Assembly (NCBI GenBank): GCA_947381435.1
Contig: CANCVE010000004.1
Location: 1 to 64,000, forward strand
Direction of reading: 5' to 3'
Origin: Chitinophagaceae bacterium
Lineage (GTDB): Bacteria; Bacteroidota; Bacteroidia; Chitinophagales; Chitinophagaceae
Length of the DNA: 64,000 bases
Of this stretch, positions 17,476-29,400 are shown piece after piece. Below the pieces are notes generated by a model. It made no database searches, was not told the DNA's origin, and worked only from the letters and a program-made list of their open reading frames with translations. The position numbers and the translations under genes were made by a program. Positions within the stretch are counted from its first letter, which is position 1. Each line of letters starts with the position of its first letter.

Positions 17476-20352
17476 TTATCTTATTAAATTGATAATTCCT
17501 TTTTTAGTTACTGTTCCTCCGGTAGGCAAGGTAAGTTTCACTACATACACATAAGCTCCCGGTGGCTGAGGTTTGTTTTTATAATCTCCTTTCCAACCAA
17601 CAGTAGCATCATTTAGTTTGCCATTTGGTGCATCGAATATTTTATTCCCCCATGAATCAAATATGGTTAAACTCACATTACTATAAGCTGCACCAATACC
17701 CCTTACATAGAATACATCATTACCATTCTTATCGCCATTAGGGCTAAATAAATTAGGTATAAACACTTCTTGCGATGAAACTGTAATAGTATGATAAGCC
17801 GTATCGCTACCACATGTCGCAGAAGGGATGGTGTAAGAAACCGTTGCAGTACCTAAAGCTACACCAGTCACTTTTCCATTGTTATCTATTGTGGCAACAG
17901 TTGTTGGGGTAATGCTCCACACACCGCCTGTAGTAGCATCATCCAAATCAATGGATTGATGAAGCTCTACAGCTGAAGGTCCAGTAATTGCATCCACTGA
18001 TGCTTTTGGCGTTACACTTAAAACTAACGTAGCGGCACTATCACAACCAATGCTATTGGTAAGGTGGATGGTGTAAGTGCCAGCTGTATTGTAGGCTATC
18101 CCATTCCAGGTATAAGGAAAAGAATTAGCACAAATACTTACTGGAGTAGTAGAAGTAGTTCCTGCTTTTAAAGAGAGTACCAACGTGGCTGCACTATCAC
18201 AACCTTCACTGTTAGTAAGGTGGGCGATATAAGTTCCAATGGTACTGTAAGTAGCTCCATTCCATGTGTAAGGAAGACTAGAAGGGCAAATACTCATGTT
18301 TGTAGTAGAAGAAGTACCCGCTTTTAAAGAGAGTACCAGCGTAGCAATACTATCACATCCTGCACTGCTATTAGTTTTAAAAGTGTAAGTTCCAACTGCT
18401 GTATAAGCTGTACCATTCCAATTATAAGGAAGGCTACAAACACTAATGTTTGTGGTTGATGTTAGTGTAGGCGTTACCGAAAGTACTAAGGTTGCAGCAC
18501 TGTCGCAACCATCATTATTGGTAAGGTGTACTAAGAAAGTACCCGCAGCAGCATACGATTGACCATTCCATGTGTAAGGTAAACCTGCCGGACAAATAGT
18601 AATGGAAGTAGTAGAACTTGTAGGTTGTTTTACAGATAATACCAATGTAGCTACACTATCACAACCCTTGCTATTGGTAAGTTTAGCGGTGTAAGTACCG
18701 GCCGTTGTGTAAGTAGTTCCATTAAATGTATAACTACCTCCTTGGCAAATGCTAGCCATATTGCTCGATGTACTACTCGCATTAATGGTAACACTTGTGG
18801 TATAAGGACAAGTATAAGCTGTACCATTCAGCGTGTAAGTAACAGTATATGTTCCCGGTTTACTCTTAGCTAAATCTAATTGCCCCGTCTTGGAATCTAA
18901 TATTAAATCAGAAGAACTGGCAGAATAAACGCCGCCTTCATTATCACCGGTTTGGGTAACACTTGCTGTGCCGTTATTGCAGAAAGGATTGCCAGAGTAG
19001 ATAATATTGCTATTCAATACTTTTATTTTAACACTATCCGATGCAGTAGAACATCCAAAGGCTGTAGCTTTTACTGCATAAGCATTGGTAGCAGTAGCCG
19101 AATAAGTAGTGCTGTTAGTACCTACATTGCCAAGAGCATTTGCCCATTGGTAGCTTGCACCACTAGTTTGCGATGCGGTAGTAATGGTTAAGGTAGATGC
19201 TGACGCATTACAAACTGTATCTACCGAAGCGGTAATAACAGGTTTAGTCGGGTAGGGGTGCACATTTACCACAATAGAAACCGTATCGCTTTCGCAGCCA
19301 TTGCTATTATTAAATTCAGTAATTAAATACTTAGTAGAACCTACTTTATTTACATCAACTATAGGAGTAGTTAAACTAAAATTATTATTTGATGGAGGAA
19401 TATTTGGTGGCGTAAACCAATGCAATACATCATTGGTAGGATCATTAATGCCCACCGAAAACGCAAATGGCTGACCAATACAAATGTTATTAGGCGTTAC
19501 AGGGTTTGCAGGAGGGGTAGGCCTTTGTGCAACACCACCTTCTGCCACACTAGCCGCATCATAAATGGTGAAGTTGCCGCCAAGATATTTTACAATTGTA
19601 TTAGTAGTGTACGTATTATCTGTAAATGGAGTAGGCGATAGCGTATTGGTATACAAATCTATTGGGTAAACATTTCCATCATCACTAAGGGCAAATGTCT
19701 GGTTGTTTTTACATGGTACATTAACGCTCGATATGCCAAAGATCTTTTTGTTAGGGTCAAAGGAGAATAAAGTATCTTGAGTAGCACCCTTTGTTAAGTT
19801 TATTTTTATGATACCTTGAATAGTGGCAGCTGCGTTTTCTACAGTCTCATAGAGGTTTCCACCCCAGAAAATCATATCTCCACCACAGCTCCATAAGGTT
19901 CCTTTATTATTTTTTAATACGATGGATGCAGGTTGTTTATTGGCGGGCAAGCTCGGGTCATAGATGTCCACAAAAGTTCCATCCCCCGCATATATTATCC
20001 CTTTACTATCAACGGTAAGGCCATAAGATTTTGTATTAGGGAATTTATATATTGACTTTGGGTTTATCGTTACGGTAAGTGTAGACTTATTGTAGTAGCC
20101 ACTCCAAAGCGTACCATTACTTTCAGATAAATAAATAGAATCTTTATTTAAAGCTATCGAGAAAGCCTTTGTATAAGGTGTTTTTTTTGGCAAAATAGTT
20201 ATCGGCTGTGGAACACCAAAAGTATCTGCCTTACTATCCACATTTACACTGTATAGTTTACCCGTACTTGTTAAAAAGATGAAATTGCCATTTTGTGCAT
20301 TCGAACAGAGGCAAATTAGGACAAAGATTGTGGGGAGGAAAAGCCTTTTCAT
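17476..20352 (-). CDS. Repeat adhesin with gliding-motility-associated (T9SS type B) C-terminal domain
   Basis: I start at the ATG at 20352 (MKRLFLPTIFVLICLCSNAQ, a good signal peptide), giving 958 residues; the longer frame to 20418 begins with TTG. The N-terminal 280 residues look like a propeller (TSTGKLYSVNVDSKADTF). A PKD/Ig-like region follows. Five cysteine-containing repeats of 50-52 residues are then seen (pattern C...LPYTWNG..Y...GTY..HLTNS.GCDSAATLVLS). The C-terminal 95 residues are the type B sorting domain (FIPNLFSPNGDKNGNDVF, then FDSWGNKIFDA and PPGAYVYVVKL). It should be secreted by T9SS and held at the surface with the adjacent PorP/SprF protein. Confidence 0.92.
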   Translation of the reverse strand: MKRLFLPTIFVLICLCSNAQNGNFIFLTSTGKLYSVNVDSKADTFGVPQPITILPKKTPYTKAFSIALNKDSIYLSESNGTLWSGYYNKSTLTVTINPKSIYKFPNTKSYGLTVDSKGIIYAGDGTFVDIYDPSLPANKQPASIVLKNNKGTLWSCGGDMIFWGGNLYETVENAAATIQGIIKINLTKGATQDTLFSFDPNKKIFGISSVNVPCKNNQTFALSDDGNVYPIDLYTNTLSPTPFTDNTYTTNTIVKYLGGNFTIYDAASVAEGGVAQRPTPPANPVTPNNICIGQPFAFSVGINDPTNDVLHWFTPPNIPPSNNNFSLTTPIVDVNKVGSTKYLITEFNNSNGCESDTVSIVVNVHPYPTKPVITASVDTVCNASASTLTITTASQTSGASYQWANALGNVGTNSTTYSATATNAYAVKATAFGCSTASDSVKIKVLNSNIIYSGNPFCNNGTASVTQTGDNEGGVYSASSSDLILDSKTGQLDLAKSKPGTYTVTYTLNGTAYTCPYTTSVTINASSTSSNMASICQGGSYTFNGTTYTTAGTYTAKLTNSKGCDSVATLVLSVKQPTSSTTSITICPAGLPYTWNGQSYAAAGTFLVHLTNNDGCDSAATLVLSVTPTLTSTTNISVCSLPYNWNGTAYTAVGTYTFKTNSSAGCDSIATLVLSLKAGTSSTTNMSICPSSLPYTWNGATYSTIGTYIAHLTNSEGCDSAATLVLSLKAGTTSTTPVSICANSFPYTWNGIAYNTAGTYTIHLTNSIGCDSAATLVLSVTPKASVDAITGPSAVELHQSIDLDDATTGGVWSITPTTVATIDNNGKVTGVALGTATVSYTIPSATCGSDTAYHTITVSSQEVFIPNLFSPNGDKNGNDVFYVRGIGAAYSNVSLTIFDSWGNKIFDAPNGKLNDATVGWKGDYKNKPQPPGAYVYVVKLTLPTGGTVTKKGIINLIR

Positions 20353-20742
20353 TATAAAATCTTTAGTAAAAGAGGTAAAAAGAACGCAAATTAGCATTCT
20401 AGTTGGTACGAATAGCAAAATATTTTCATGTTCACCTATTTCCAGCCAAATACTTTTAATTAATGAGGTTACTTGTAATTAATTAGGTAACAATTAGCAG
20501 TGAACAGTTATCAGTGAACAGTAAACAGTTATCAGTGAACAGTAAACTGTGAACAGTTATCAGTGAACAGTGAAAAGTTATCTCTGATCTATGGTAATTA
20601 ATTACTATAAAAAAAGAGAGCAATTACAGTGCATCTTTACACTAATAACTGCTCCCTAAATACTGTTAACTGCTAACTCCTATATACTGTTATCTAATAT
20701 CTAACCACTAATAACTAACCACTAATAACTAATAACTAGTAA
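20353..20742. repeat. Heptamer-type simple repeats in intergenic region
   Basis: At about 20483-20580, AGTGAAC, AGTAAAC and AGTTATC heptamers alternate in phase. At about 20696-20747, the string ACTAATAACTAACC recurs. No gene is present in these 390 bases. Similar short repeats occur at 12727-12851, 39013-39074, 40516-40573 and 48731-48800. Confidence 0.65.
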
Positions 20743-21711
20743 CTAGCCAATCGTTTCTATTTCATAAGTGGCAGGGTTTACTGCGCTAGCATTTTTTACC
20801 AATAAAAAGGTGTTATCAATATCTCCCAAACTAGATGGAACCACAATTGAAGCTTTTCCCGGTGCTACTGTACACATTAATAATGTTGGCAATCCATCGG
20901 CAGTAGCGGCTGTCCAAACTTCTATGTTGGCATTGATGCATTTGTTTCTGATGGCAATCGTTACACTATCAGTAAGAGAACGGTTGGCTACCACGGCAGT
21001 TTCATCAATTATTAGTGTATTATTATAAAACACATGTTTGCGGTGCCCAGTAGTGTAAAGCAGGTTGAAGTTGAGAAAGCCACTACATTTTACCACATCC
21101 ATAGGAAAAAGGATGGCTATTTTATGAATATCTATTGATAATGCCCTTTCTACATCTAGTACACCTTTATGTTTTCCAGTTCTGTCAGTCGATAAATCTA
21201 CAATAGATACGCCTTGGTCAGAGCGAAGCGTTTCGTATTCCGCCTGAAAACCTTGTAATTCAGTTGTTACTTCTACACCCAGTATTGCGGCATATTTGGT
21301 TGCTGCCTTGTTTACACGCTTCGTAATTATTGGCATTTCTGTACGGGAGGGGTTTGTGTAATCATATAGTTCATGTGGATAAAATTCCTTGAATGCCAGT
21401 TTATCCTTGCCACCCACCTTTTCGGCAATCACACCTTTCAGCCTACTCATGCTTTTACAGAATTTATAAACCATTACATCCACATCATCAGTTTGAGCTG
21501 TTTGAAGATTCTGCGTGGTGTCTATACCGCTCACACTATCTTCAAGCACGGCTATCAATGGTGTAAGAATTGCAATTTCTGCATCAAAAATATTTGCGAT
21601 ATTACCTTTTATCAACCTTTTTAAATGATCTTTTGCATGCAATAAAAGCCTGTCAGGCGTAATAAGTGCTGAATCATAAAAATTTCCGAATATCTTAGTT
21701 ACGTTAATCAT
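20743..21711 (-). CDS. Unrecognised cytoplasmic protein, helical N-terminus and beta-rich C-terminus
   Basis: I start at the ATG at 21711 (MINVTKIFGNFYDS), giving 322 residues; a longer frame runs on without a stop into the tandem array but only because the array lacks stops. There is no signal peptide. Residues 1-160 look like long helices (LLLHAKDHLKRLIKGNIANI, then AATKYAAILGVEVTTELQGF). The C-terminal third looks like a beta-sandwich (ANIEVWTAATADGLPTLLMC, then DIDNTFLLVKNASAVN). I do not recognise a named family. A 42-bp tandem array begins about 73 bp upstream, as for the gene at 54331-55395. Confidence 0.75.
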   Translation of the reverse strand: MINVTKIFGNFYDSALITPDRLLLHAKDHLKRLIKGNIANIFDAEIAILTPLIAVLEDSVSGIDTTQNLQTAQTDDVDVMVYKFCKSMSRLKGVIAEKVGGKDKLAFKEFYPHELYDYTNPSRTEMPIITKRVNKAATKYAAILGVEVTTELQGFQAEYETLRSDQGVSIVDLSTDRTGKHKGVLDVERALSIDIHKIAILFPMDVVKCSGFLNFNLLYTTGHRKHVFYNNTLIIDETAVVANRSLTDSVTIAIRNKCINANIEVWTAATADGLPTLLMCTVAPGKASIVVPSSLGDIDNTFLLVKNASAVNPATYEIETIG

Positions 21712-21784
21712 GTTTTTTGTATTAAATGTGTGAAAGATGGAAGGGATACTCCCTTCGTTTTTTGAATTTTCAAGCGTAAAAAAA

Positions 21785-22037
21785 GTCTTGTGCCATATCT
21801 TTTTTTTGGAAGATGCCATCCAAGACATCTTGTGCCATACCATTTTTTTGAAAGGTGCCACCCAAGAAGTCTTAAGCCATACCATTTTTTTGGTAGATGC
21901 CATCCAAGAAGTCTTGGGTCGTACCATTTTTTTGGAAGTTGGTACTCAAGAAGTCTTGAGCCATACCATTTTTTTGGAAGGTATAGTCCAAGAAGTCTTG
22001 TGCCATACCATTTCTTTTTTAGAAATGGCTGCCAATG
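21785..22037. repeat. Tandem array, exact 42-bp unit, six copies
   Basis: The TCTTG landmark occurs at 21786, 21828, 21870, 21912, 21954 and 21996 (TCTTA at 21870), each 42 bp apart. Each unit holds two related stretches about 21 bp apart (TGCCATACCA and TGCCATCCAA). Several frames stay open on both strands for lack of stops, giving 14-residue repeats that I treat as non-coding. The array lies upstream of the minus-strand gene at 20743-21711. Confidence 0.9.
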
Positions 22038-22726
22038 AAATTTATCCAATACCTGTTTTTGCGAATGCCCTAAAGAAGATGTGGGGCGGTAGAATGTTTT
22101 TTGAGTACTTGTGGCAGAGGCAATTTATCCAGCAACTTGGACGTTTTTGATAGATGAAAGCTATCCTTTTTGTGCTGTGATAAAAACTGAAAGTAGCCAT
22201 TGTAGCCGTTTATTTTGTGATTCGATTAAAGGTGAGTGCTTTATTGAATAATGTACTGTTAATTATTTTTTATTAACATTTTAAATGGATTTTTATATAA
22301 TTAAATTGCCATTTACCCCTAAAAATATATCTGTGTTAGAGGTGTTTTTATTTTTTATTTAGAGCGAATCGCAATCTTTTCAACTTTAAGTTTGTAGTAA
22401 TTGTGTAATTTAATGTACTCACGATTTTATTGTTTAATAATTTAGCCAATAATTGTTTTGTTTTGATTAATTGGCATGATAAAATACATATTTTTAAGTT
22501 TTTAATGTTTATAAGTGTAGATTTAATTGTTTAATTAGTAACAATTTAGTAATATCGCACTTCGTAGTAATGTGGCTACATGCTTTATTTTCGCAAATTC
22601 TGTTGTCCCACGGCAATTAGAAAGAACGAATTGCTGTACGAAAGAGAATAATTAGGATTTATAAAATGCAGAAGGGTTACAAACAATAGAGAATATATTA
22701 TTGTTGTTAGGTAATGGCAAATAAAC
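22038..22726. other. AT-rich gene-less stretch upstream of the giant adhesin
   Basis: About 690 bases with very high A+T around 22240-22560. I see no coding frame, tRNA or clear promoter. It may hold distal regulatory DNA for the divergent genes on either side. Confidence 0.4.
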
Positions 22727-22761
22727 AAACCTTCATAGGGTTCAAAACCCTTTGAAGGTTT
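22727..22761. repeat. Perfect-type palindrome AAACCTTC...GAAGGTTT
   Basis: AAACCTTCATAGGGTT pairs with AACCCTTTGAAGGTTT with one mismatch and almost no loop. No T-run follows, so it is more likely a REP-like palindrome than a terminator. Confidence 0.65.
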
Positions 22762-22806
22762 CAGGTTAGCTCAATTCGAATATAAACCTGAGTTTCAAAC
22801 TGAGGA

Positions 22807-23254
22807 ATTAATTAGTGATTCTCAAGTTTGTTGTAAATGACAAAAGGTTCATTTCGAATATCACGATGATTGTCACCCTGAGCCTGTCGAAGGGCAAATG
22901 GGTTAAATCATCATTATTGAATTTGAAATATTTACAAACTTGTCATTGGCGCTTGTAGAAGCGTAAACAGGTTAAAAGCTGGTAATGACGTTTAAACTTT
23001 TACAAAGATGTCATTGGCAGGCTGTAGAAGGCGAGGTGATAGGTTTTAAATGATTGCGCTTCGACAAGCTGCAAATGACAAGTTTGTATAACCGCTCAGG
23101 TCTAGCCGTCATTGTAAGGAACGAAGCAACCTTTTAATAAGATTAAGCGTACTAATCCTAAAAAGGTTGCTTCGTTCCTCGCAATGACGCGAGGATTATG
23201 AAGAAGTACTTAGCAAAATGTCATTGATAACAAACTTGAGAATCACTAATTAAT
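22807..23254. mobile_element. MITE-like segment with 26-bp perfect terminal inverted repeats
   Basis: The 26 bases at 22807-22832 (starting ATTAATTAGTGATTCTCAAG) are the exact complement of 23229-23254. After three mismatched bases the match resumes for AATGACA/TGTCATT. The 448-bp interior has no open frame but contains a CCTGAGCCTGTCGAAGGG string and a nested 29-bp hairpin. No target duplication is evident. Confidence 0.65.
23108..23189. repeat. REP-like hairpin (GTCATTG...CAATGAC)
   Basis: The arm 23108-23136 (CGTCATTGTAAGGAACGAAG onward) pairs with 23161-23189 over 29 bases with few mismatches around a 24-base loop. Palindromes carrying GGAACGAAGCAA are a widespread intergenic repeat type in bacteria. 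Confidence 0.7.
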
Positions 23255-23303
23255 GAGTCAGCCTGACAGTCAGGTAGATTTTAGGAGAAACAGGGAAGAA
23301 TAT

Positions 23304-23385
23304 TCTGAATCAGGATTAGAAAGATTTACGGATTAGTAGGATGCAAATCCTCAATATCCTAAAATCCTGTAAATCCTGATTCAGA
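23304..23385. repeat. Foldback repeat starting TCTGAATCAGGATT
   Basis: TCTGAATCAGGATT at the left pairs with AATCCTGATTCAGA at the right, with further AGGATTT/AAATCCT pairing inside. It lies 43 bp upstream of the giant gene. The same left arm reappears near 56189. Confidence 0.65.
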
Positions 23386-23428
23386 CAAGCATAAACAACA
23401 ACATAAACTTAATAATTTAAGCATTAAT

Positions 23429-26400
23429 ATGGTATTCAGCAACGCGAACACTAAGAGAACAATTATTAGTATTTCTGCAGCCCAAACTGCATCTGAAACA
23501 CAAACTGTGCGAACGATAGAGAAGCTATCCAAGTCTACGTCTATTTTAAAAAGCCTTACCCTACTATTGATGGGTATGGCTTTTTTTGTTGGAGGAGTAA
23601 AAGGGCAGTATTCTATTGCAGGTACTGGTTCAGGAAATACATATACTCAAAATTTTGATGCCTTTAGAGGAACATCTGCAACTCTCCCCGCTAACTGGGC
23701 TGTGTCTTCTGCAACATATAACGCAACATACGCAGTCTTAACTTCTGGTGCAGCATCTCCAACGGTTTCAAATGCATCAGGTAACAATTGTTATGCAGGC
23801 AGGAGTTCTAGTTCCAGTACAAACTATTGTATCCTACAAAAACAAGCCACATCAGGTAGTACTACCTTTACATTTAGTGCAACCAATGGTACTGGATCAA
23901 CATTGAATGGTTTCACAATAACGTGGAATGCAAAACAATATTCTCAAGCAGGTCGACCAACAACACTCGATTTTCAATATAGAATAAATGGAGGCTCTTA
24001 TGTGAAAACTGGAATTACTGGTACAACTTTGTATACAGCTACAACTGGTTCTTCTACAACATTCTCTGAAAGTTCAACTTCTTACTCCATAACAATAACT
24101 GGAATATCAATTACAGCAAATCAAACCGTGGATTTTCAATTCGTTGTTGCAAATGGTGGTACTTCTGGAAGTAATGCTCATTTGGGAGTAGATGACTTTA
24201 ATATGTATGCTTCTGCTACACCAACTACCTACACCCTTACCTACAGTGGCAATTCTAGTACAAGTGGAACTGCCCCAACAGATGCTAGTAGCCCTTATTC
24301 TTCTGGAGCATCCATAACAACCCAAGCAAATAGCGGAACATTAGCAAAAACTAACTACACTTTTGCTGGCTGGAATACTGCTACCGATGGTAGTGGTACT
24401 AGTTATGCAGTATCTACTGCAAGTGCTTTTAGTATGCCTGCTGCAAACACAACACTTTATGCTAAATGGACATATAACGTAACCTACAATGGTAATAGCA
24501 ACACTAGTGGTTCTGTGCCAACAGATGCTACAAACTATACACAAGCAGCGGCTGTAACTACTGCAGCTAATTCTGGAAGTTTAGTAAGAACAGGGTATGC
24601 ATTTGCCGGCTGGAATACAGCCGCAGACGGAACTGGAACAAGCTACACGGCTTCTCAGGCAAGTGCATTTACCAATGCAGGTAATATAACCTTATACGCA
24701 AAATGGTCGCCTACTTACACCCTAACATATAGTGGTAATACAAATACAAGTGGTACTGCACCTACCGACGGAAGTAGTCCTTATGTTTCTGGGGCAGCTA
24801 TAACAACACAAGCAAATAGTGGAACATTAGCAAAAACTAACTACACTTTTGCAGGATGGAATACTTCGGCAGATGGTAGTGGTACGAGCTATGCGGTTTC
24901 GACTGCAAGTGCATTTTCAATGCCTGCTGCCAATACAACACTTTACGCTAAATGGACGTATAACGTAACCTATAACGGTAATAGTAATACTGGTGGTACA
25001 GTGCCAACAGATGCTACCAATTACACGCAGGCTGCTGCAGTAACTACAGCAGCAAACTCTGGAAGTTTAGTAAGGACAGGTTATACATTCTCAGGATGGA
25101 ATACAGCCGCTGACGGCAGCGGAACTAGCTACACTGTTTCTCAAGCAAGTGCATTTACCAATACAGGTAATATAACACTTTATGCTAAATGGACGCCTAC
25201 TTATACCCTCACATACAGTGGTAATACCAATACAAGTGGTACAGCACCGAATGATGGAAGTAGTCCGTACATATCAGGGGCATCCGTTACTACTGCCGCA
25301 AATTCGGGAACATTAGTAAAAACAAACTACACATTTGCAGGTTGGAATACAGCCGCAGATGGAAGTGGAACAAGCTATTCTGTATCAACAGCGAGTGCTT
25401 TTGCAATGCCTTCTGCAAACACAACCCTTTATGCTAAATGGACATACACAGTAACCTATAATGGAAATAGCAATACTGGAGGAACAGTCCCAACCGATGC
25501 AACAAACTATACACAGACAGCTTCTGTAACTACAGCTGCAAACTCTGGATCATTAGTAAGAACAGGGTATACATTTGCTGGGTGGAATACATTAGCAAAT
25601 GGAACTGGAACAAGTTATTCAGTTTCACAAGCAAGTGCATTTACCAATGCAGGTAACATTACGCTTTATGCTAAATGGACAATAAACAGCTACAACTTAT
25701 CTTATGATGGTAATGGTAGTGATGGTGGTACAGCAGTAAGTTCTAGCTCTAACAACTATAACGCTTCTGTTACCTTGCCTAGTTGCACATTTACTTTAAC
25801 TGGTTACACTTTCTCTACCTGGAATACACAAGCAGATGGTTTAGGAACAGACTATGCTGCGGGCGCACCCTATAGTATGCCCGCAAGTGCAACAACATTA
25901 TACGCTAAGTGGATATCTGCTGCATTGCCAGTTTGCCCATCTTCTACAGCAGTAACCCCATCGGCAACTCAAACTGTTTGTCAAGGAGTTGCTGCTAGTC
26001 TGCTTACTGCTGCCATTACTAATACGGGTGCTGCAGGTTCGCCTACACTGCTATATCAATGGTATTATAATACCACCAATAGCAATACGGTAAGTGGTGC
26101 TACAGTAATTAGTGGAGCTACCAATAGCACATACACGCCATTGAGTACTGCTGCCGAAGTGGGTACTCGCTATTACTTCTGTGTGGGTTATGCCACAGAT
26201 AATAGTTGTGGACAATCAAATACTACTCAATCATTAGCTTCTAATACAGTACAAGTAACGGTGAATGCTACACCATCTGCACCAACAGGTACTGCTGCTC
26301 AATCTTTTTGTAGTGGTGCAAGCCCTACGGTAGCCAATTTAACGGCAACAGGGAGTTCTTTAATTTGGTACACAACAGCAGGCGGTGCCACAGTAGCTAC

Positions 26401-29400
26401 CGGCGCATTGGTAGACGGAACTACGTATTATGTTAGCCAAACGGTTAGTAATTGTGAATCGAGTGCAAGATTTGCCGTAGTAGCTACCGTAAACACCACC
26501 CCTTCTGTTACTACTGCCAATACTGCTTCTGTATGTAGTGGTGGCACTACCAGCATAAGCCTTACAGCTAGTGCAGCAAGCACTTTTGCTTGGACACTAG
26601 GTACAAATACAGGTAGCATTACAGGTGCTTCAGCTTCTAATGGAAGCAGCATAGCTCAAGCATTAACCAACCCAAGCAACAGCACTGCGGGGTCAATTGT
26701 GTATGCAGTTACTCCAACATCAACTGTAGGCTCATGTGTGGGTAGTGCAACCAACATTACGGTTACAGTAAACCCTACACCTGCTGTTACCAATGCTACA
26801 TCGGCTTCTACTTGTAGCGGTACAAGCCCTAGCCTAAGTTTAACGGCAAGTGCGGCAAGTACTTTTGCTTGGACGCTTGGTATAAACACAGGTAGCATTA
26901 CAGGTGCAACTGCTACAAGTGGTAGCAGCATTGCCCAAACACTAACCAATCCAAGCAACAGCACCGCAGGTTCTGTAGTATATGCTGTTACCCCAACAGC
27001 AACTTTAGGTAGTTGTGTTGGTACTGCAACAAATGTTACCATTACGGTAAATCCTGCGCCATCACTTACTAATTCCACTACACCATCTACTTGTAGCGGA
27101 ACAAGTCCTGCTTTAAGTTTAACTGCAAGTGTAGCAAGCTCTTTTGCTTGGACACTCGGTACAAATACAGGTAGCATTACTGGTGCAACTGCCACCTCTG
27201 GCACAAGCATTAACCAAACACTTACCAACCCAAGCAATAGTACGGCTGGTTCAATAGTATATACGGTTACCCCAACAGCAACTTTAGGTAGTTGTGCAGG
27301 CACACCTACCAACGTTACCGTTACGGTAAACCCTGCTCCTGTGGCTCCTACTGGTACTACGCCACAAATATTTTGTGTTTCTGGTACTGTTGCTAGCTTA
27401 TCAGCTACGGGCACTGGTATATTATGGTATGCTGCCGTAAATGGTGGTGTAGCACTTTCTACTTCTACAGCCTTAGTAAATGGAACAATCTATTATGCTA
27501 GCCAAACGGTGGGTGGATGCGAGAGTAGCAGTACAAATAGTAGCCGTTTGGCTGTAACTGCTACCATTACTTCCTTAACTGCTCCTACAGCAACTGCTGC
27601 AACAAGCACTACTTCTAATGGTTTTACTGCTAACTGGGGGTCAGTAGGTTGTGCAACTAGTTATGCATTAGATGTTTACACTGGAACTAGTTCAACTTTA
27701 TCAGAAGGCTTTGAAACTGGTTTAAGTACATCAGGGTATATTACGGGTGGTGGTTCGTTAACATCATTGGCAAGTGGTACTTGGACTTTTGAATCTGGTG
27801 GTCTTAGAAACGCTACAAATGTTCATTCTAATTCGTATAGTTGTCAGATTAAAACAGGTGCTACCAATTATGCGGCCACAACTTTAAATGATTGTGGAGT
27901 TGTAACATTTTGGTGGTTCAATAGTACACCACCAACCGTTAAGTATGGTACTACTACTTATGCAACTACACAAATTGCTAATACGGGTAGTTGGTATCAA
28001 TTTAGTTGTGCTATAAACTCTATAGCATCCAATACTCTTTATTTTTATAATTCATCTGGGGCAACTGGTTATTTAGATGATGTATCTATGACAGCTTCAA
28101 GAACCAACATAATTACAGGGCAGTCTGTAGTTGGTACAACATATAATGTTACAGGTTTAAGCGGTTCTACCACCTATAATTATGTTGTTAGGTCTGTGAA
28201 TGGTACATCTTCTGTAAACTCTAATGTAATTAGTGTAACAACAACTACTCCTTCTTATTATAGTAAATCAACAGGTAATTTGGATGTATTAAGTACATGG
28301 GGTACCAATACAGATGGTACTGGTACTGCACCTGCTGATTTTACTACGGCTGGTGTGGTATATAATATAGTTAATAATACTACCCCAACCATCGGTGCAG
28401 CTTGGACGGTTTCTGGTTCAGGTGCAAAGGTTGTAGTAGGAGATGGTACAGCTACGGCTATTAATTTTACGATTCCTTCTTCTTTTGCCTACACTGGAAC
28501 AATAGATGTTACTGCTAATTCAATTTTAACGTTGCAGAACACTATTCCAACAATTGGAACATTGAGCGCTACTAGTACAGTGGTGTATGATGGAGGTACT
28601 GCTCAGAACATTAGTGCGGCTACCTATGGCAACCTTACTGTACAGAATAGTGGGGCAGCTAAAACATTAGCAGGTGCTGTAACGCTTTTAGGAAACACAT
28701 TCATTTTGGCTTCTGGTACTACATTAACCTCTGGAACTAATGTGATTAGTTTTAATGCTGCAGGTGGAACTGCAACTATTAATGGTATCTTTCAAACAGC
28801 TAATTCTACAGGCTTCTCTGGTGGTGCAGCTACCTCTATTTCTAGTACCAATACACCAACGGTAACCTTAGGTGCTACATCTACAATAGAATATAATGCT
28901 ACCTCTACTAGCCAAGCAATCACTGCAAGGGCTGATTATTATAATTTAATCTTGACAGGCGGATCTTCTGGTAGTTTTCTAAAAGCAATGGGTACAACAC
29001 CTACTATAGTAGCAGGTGGAACATTTACCGTAAATAGTACGGCAATTGCAAACTTTATTACCACACAGATGCTATTTGGCGGTGCCGGTTGTACGGTAAA
29101 TATTAATGGAACATTGCAAACGCAAAAAGCTACTGGTGGATTGACGGGAGCTTCTACCTCTGTCTTCCAAAGTACAAATGCGCCAACAGTAAATTTGGGT
29201 GCAAGCTCTACTATTATCTACAACGGTACAGGTGCTCAAGTAGTTTCTGCAAACACTTACGCCAATCTAACTATAAGTGGTACAAGGTCTTCTACGCCAA
29301 CTATAACTTTGGCAAGTGGAACAATCACGGTTACTGGTACAGTATCAAATGCCATTTCTGGTGCAGTGGTTTGGTCTAATAGTGGCAATACTTTCGATTA

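Noticed and set aside
21708-22150. Overlapping open frames on both strands across the 42-bp array
   Set aside because: At least three frames stay open for the same reason as in the other arrays. I use the internal ATG at 21711 for the real gene, although an N-terminal extension through the array cannot be fully excluded.
26656-27414. Long antisense open frame (252 codons) inside the giant adhesin gene
   Set aside because: It mirrors the repeated Thr/Ser/Ala-rich coding strand, which lacks reverse-strand stops. The product is Val/Pro/Leu-rich with no recognisable domain and follows the sense repeats exactly.
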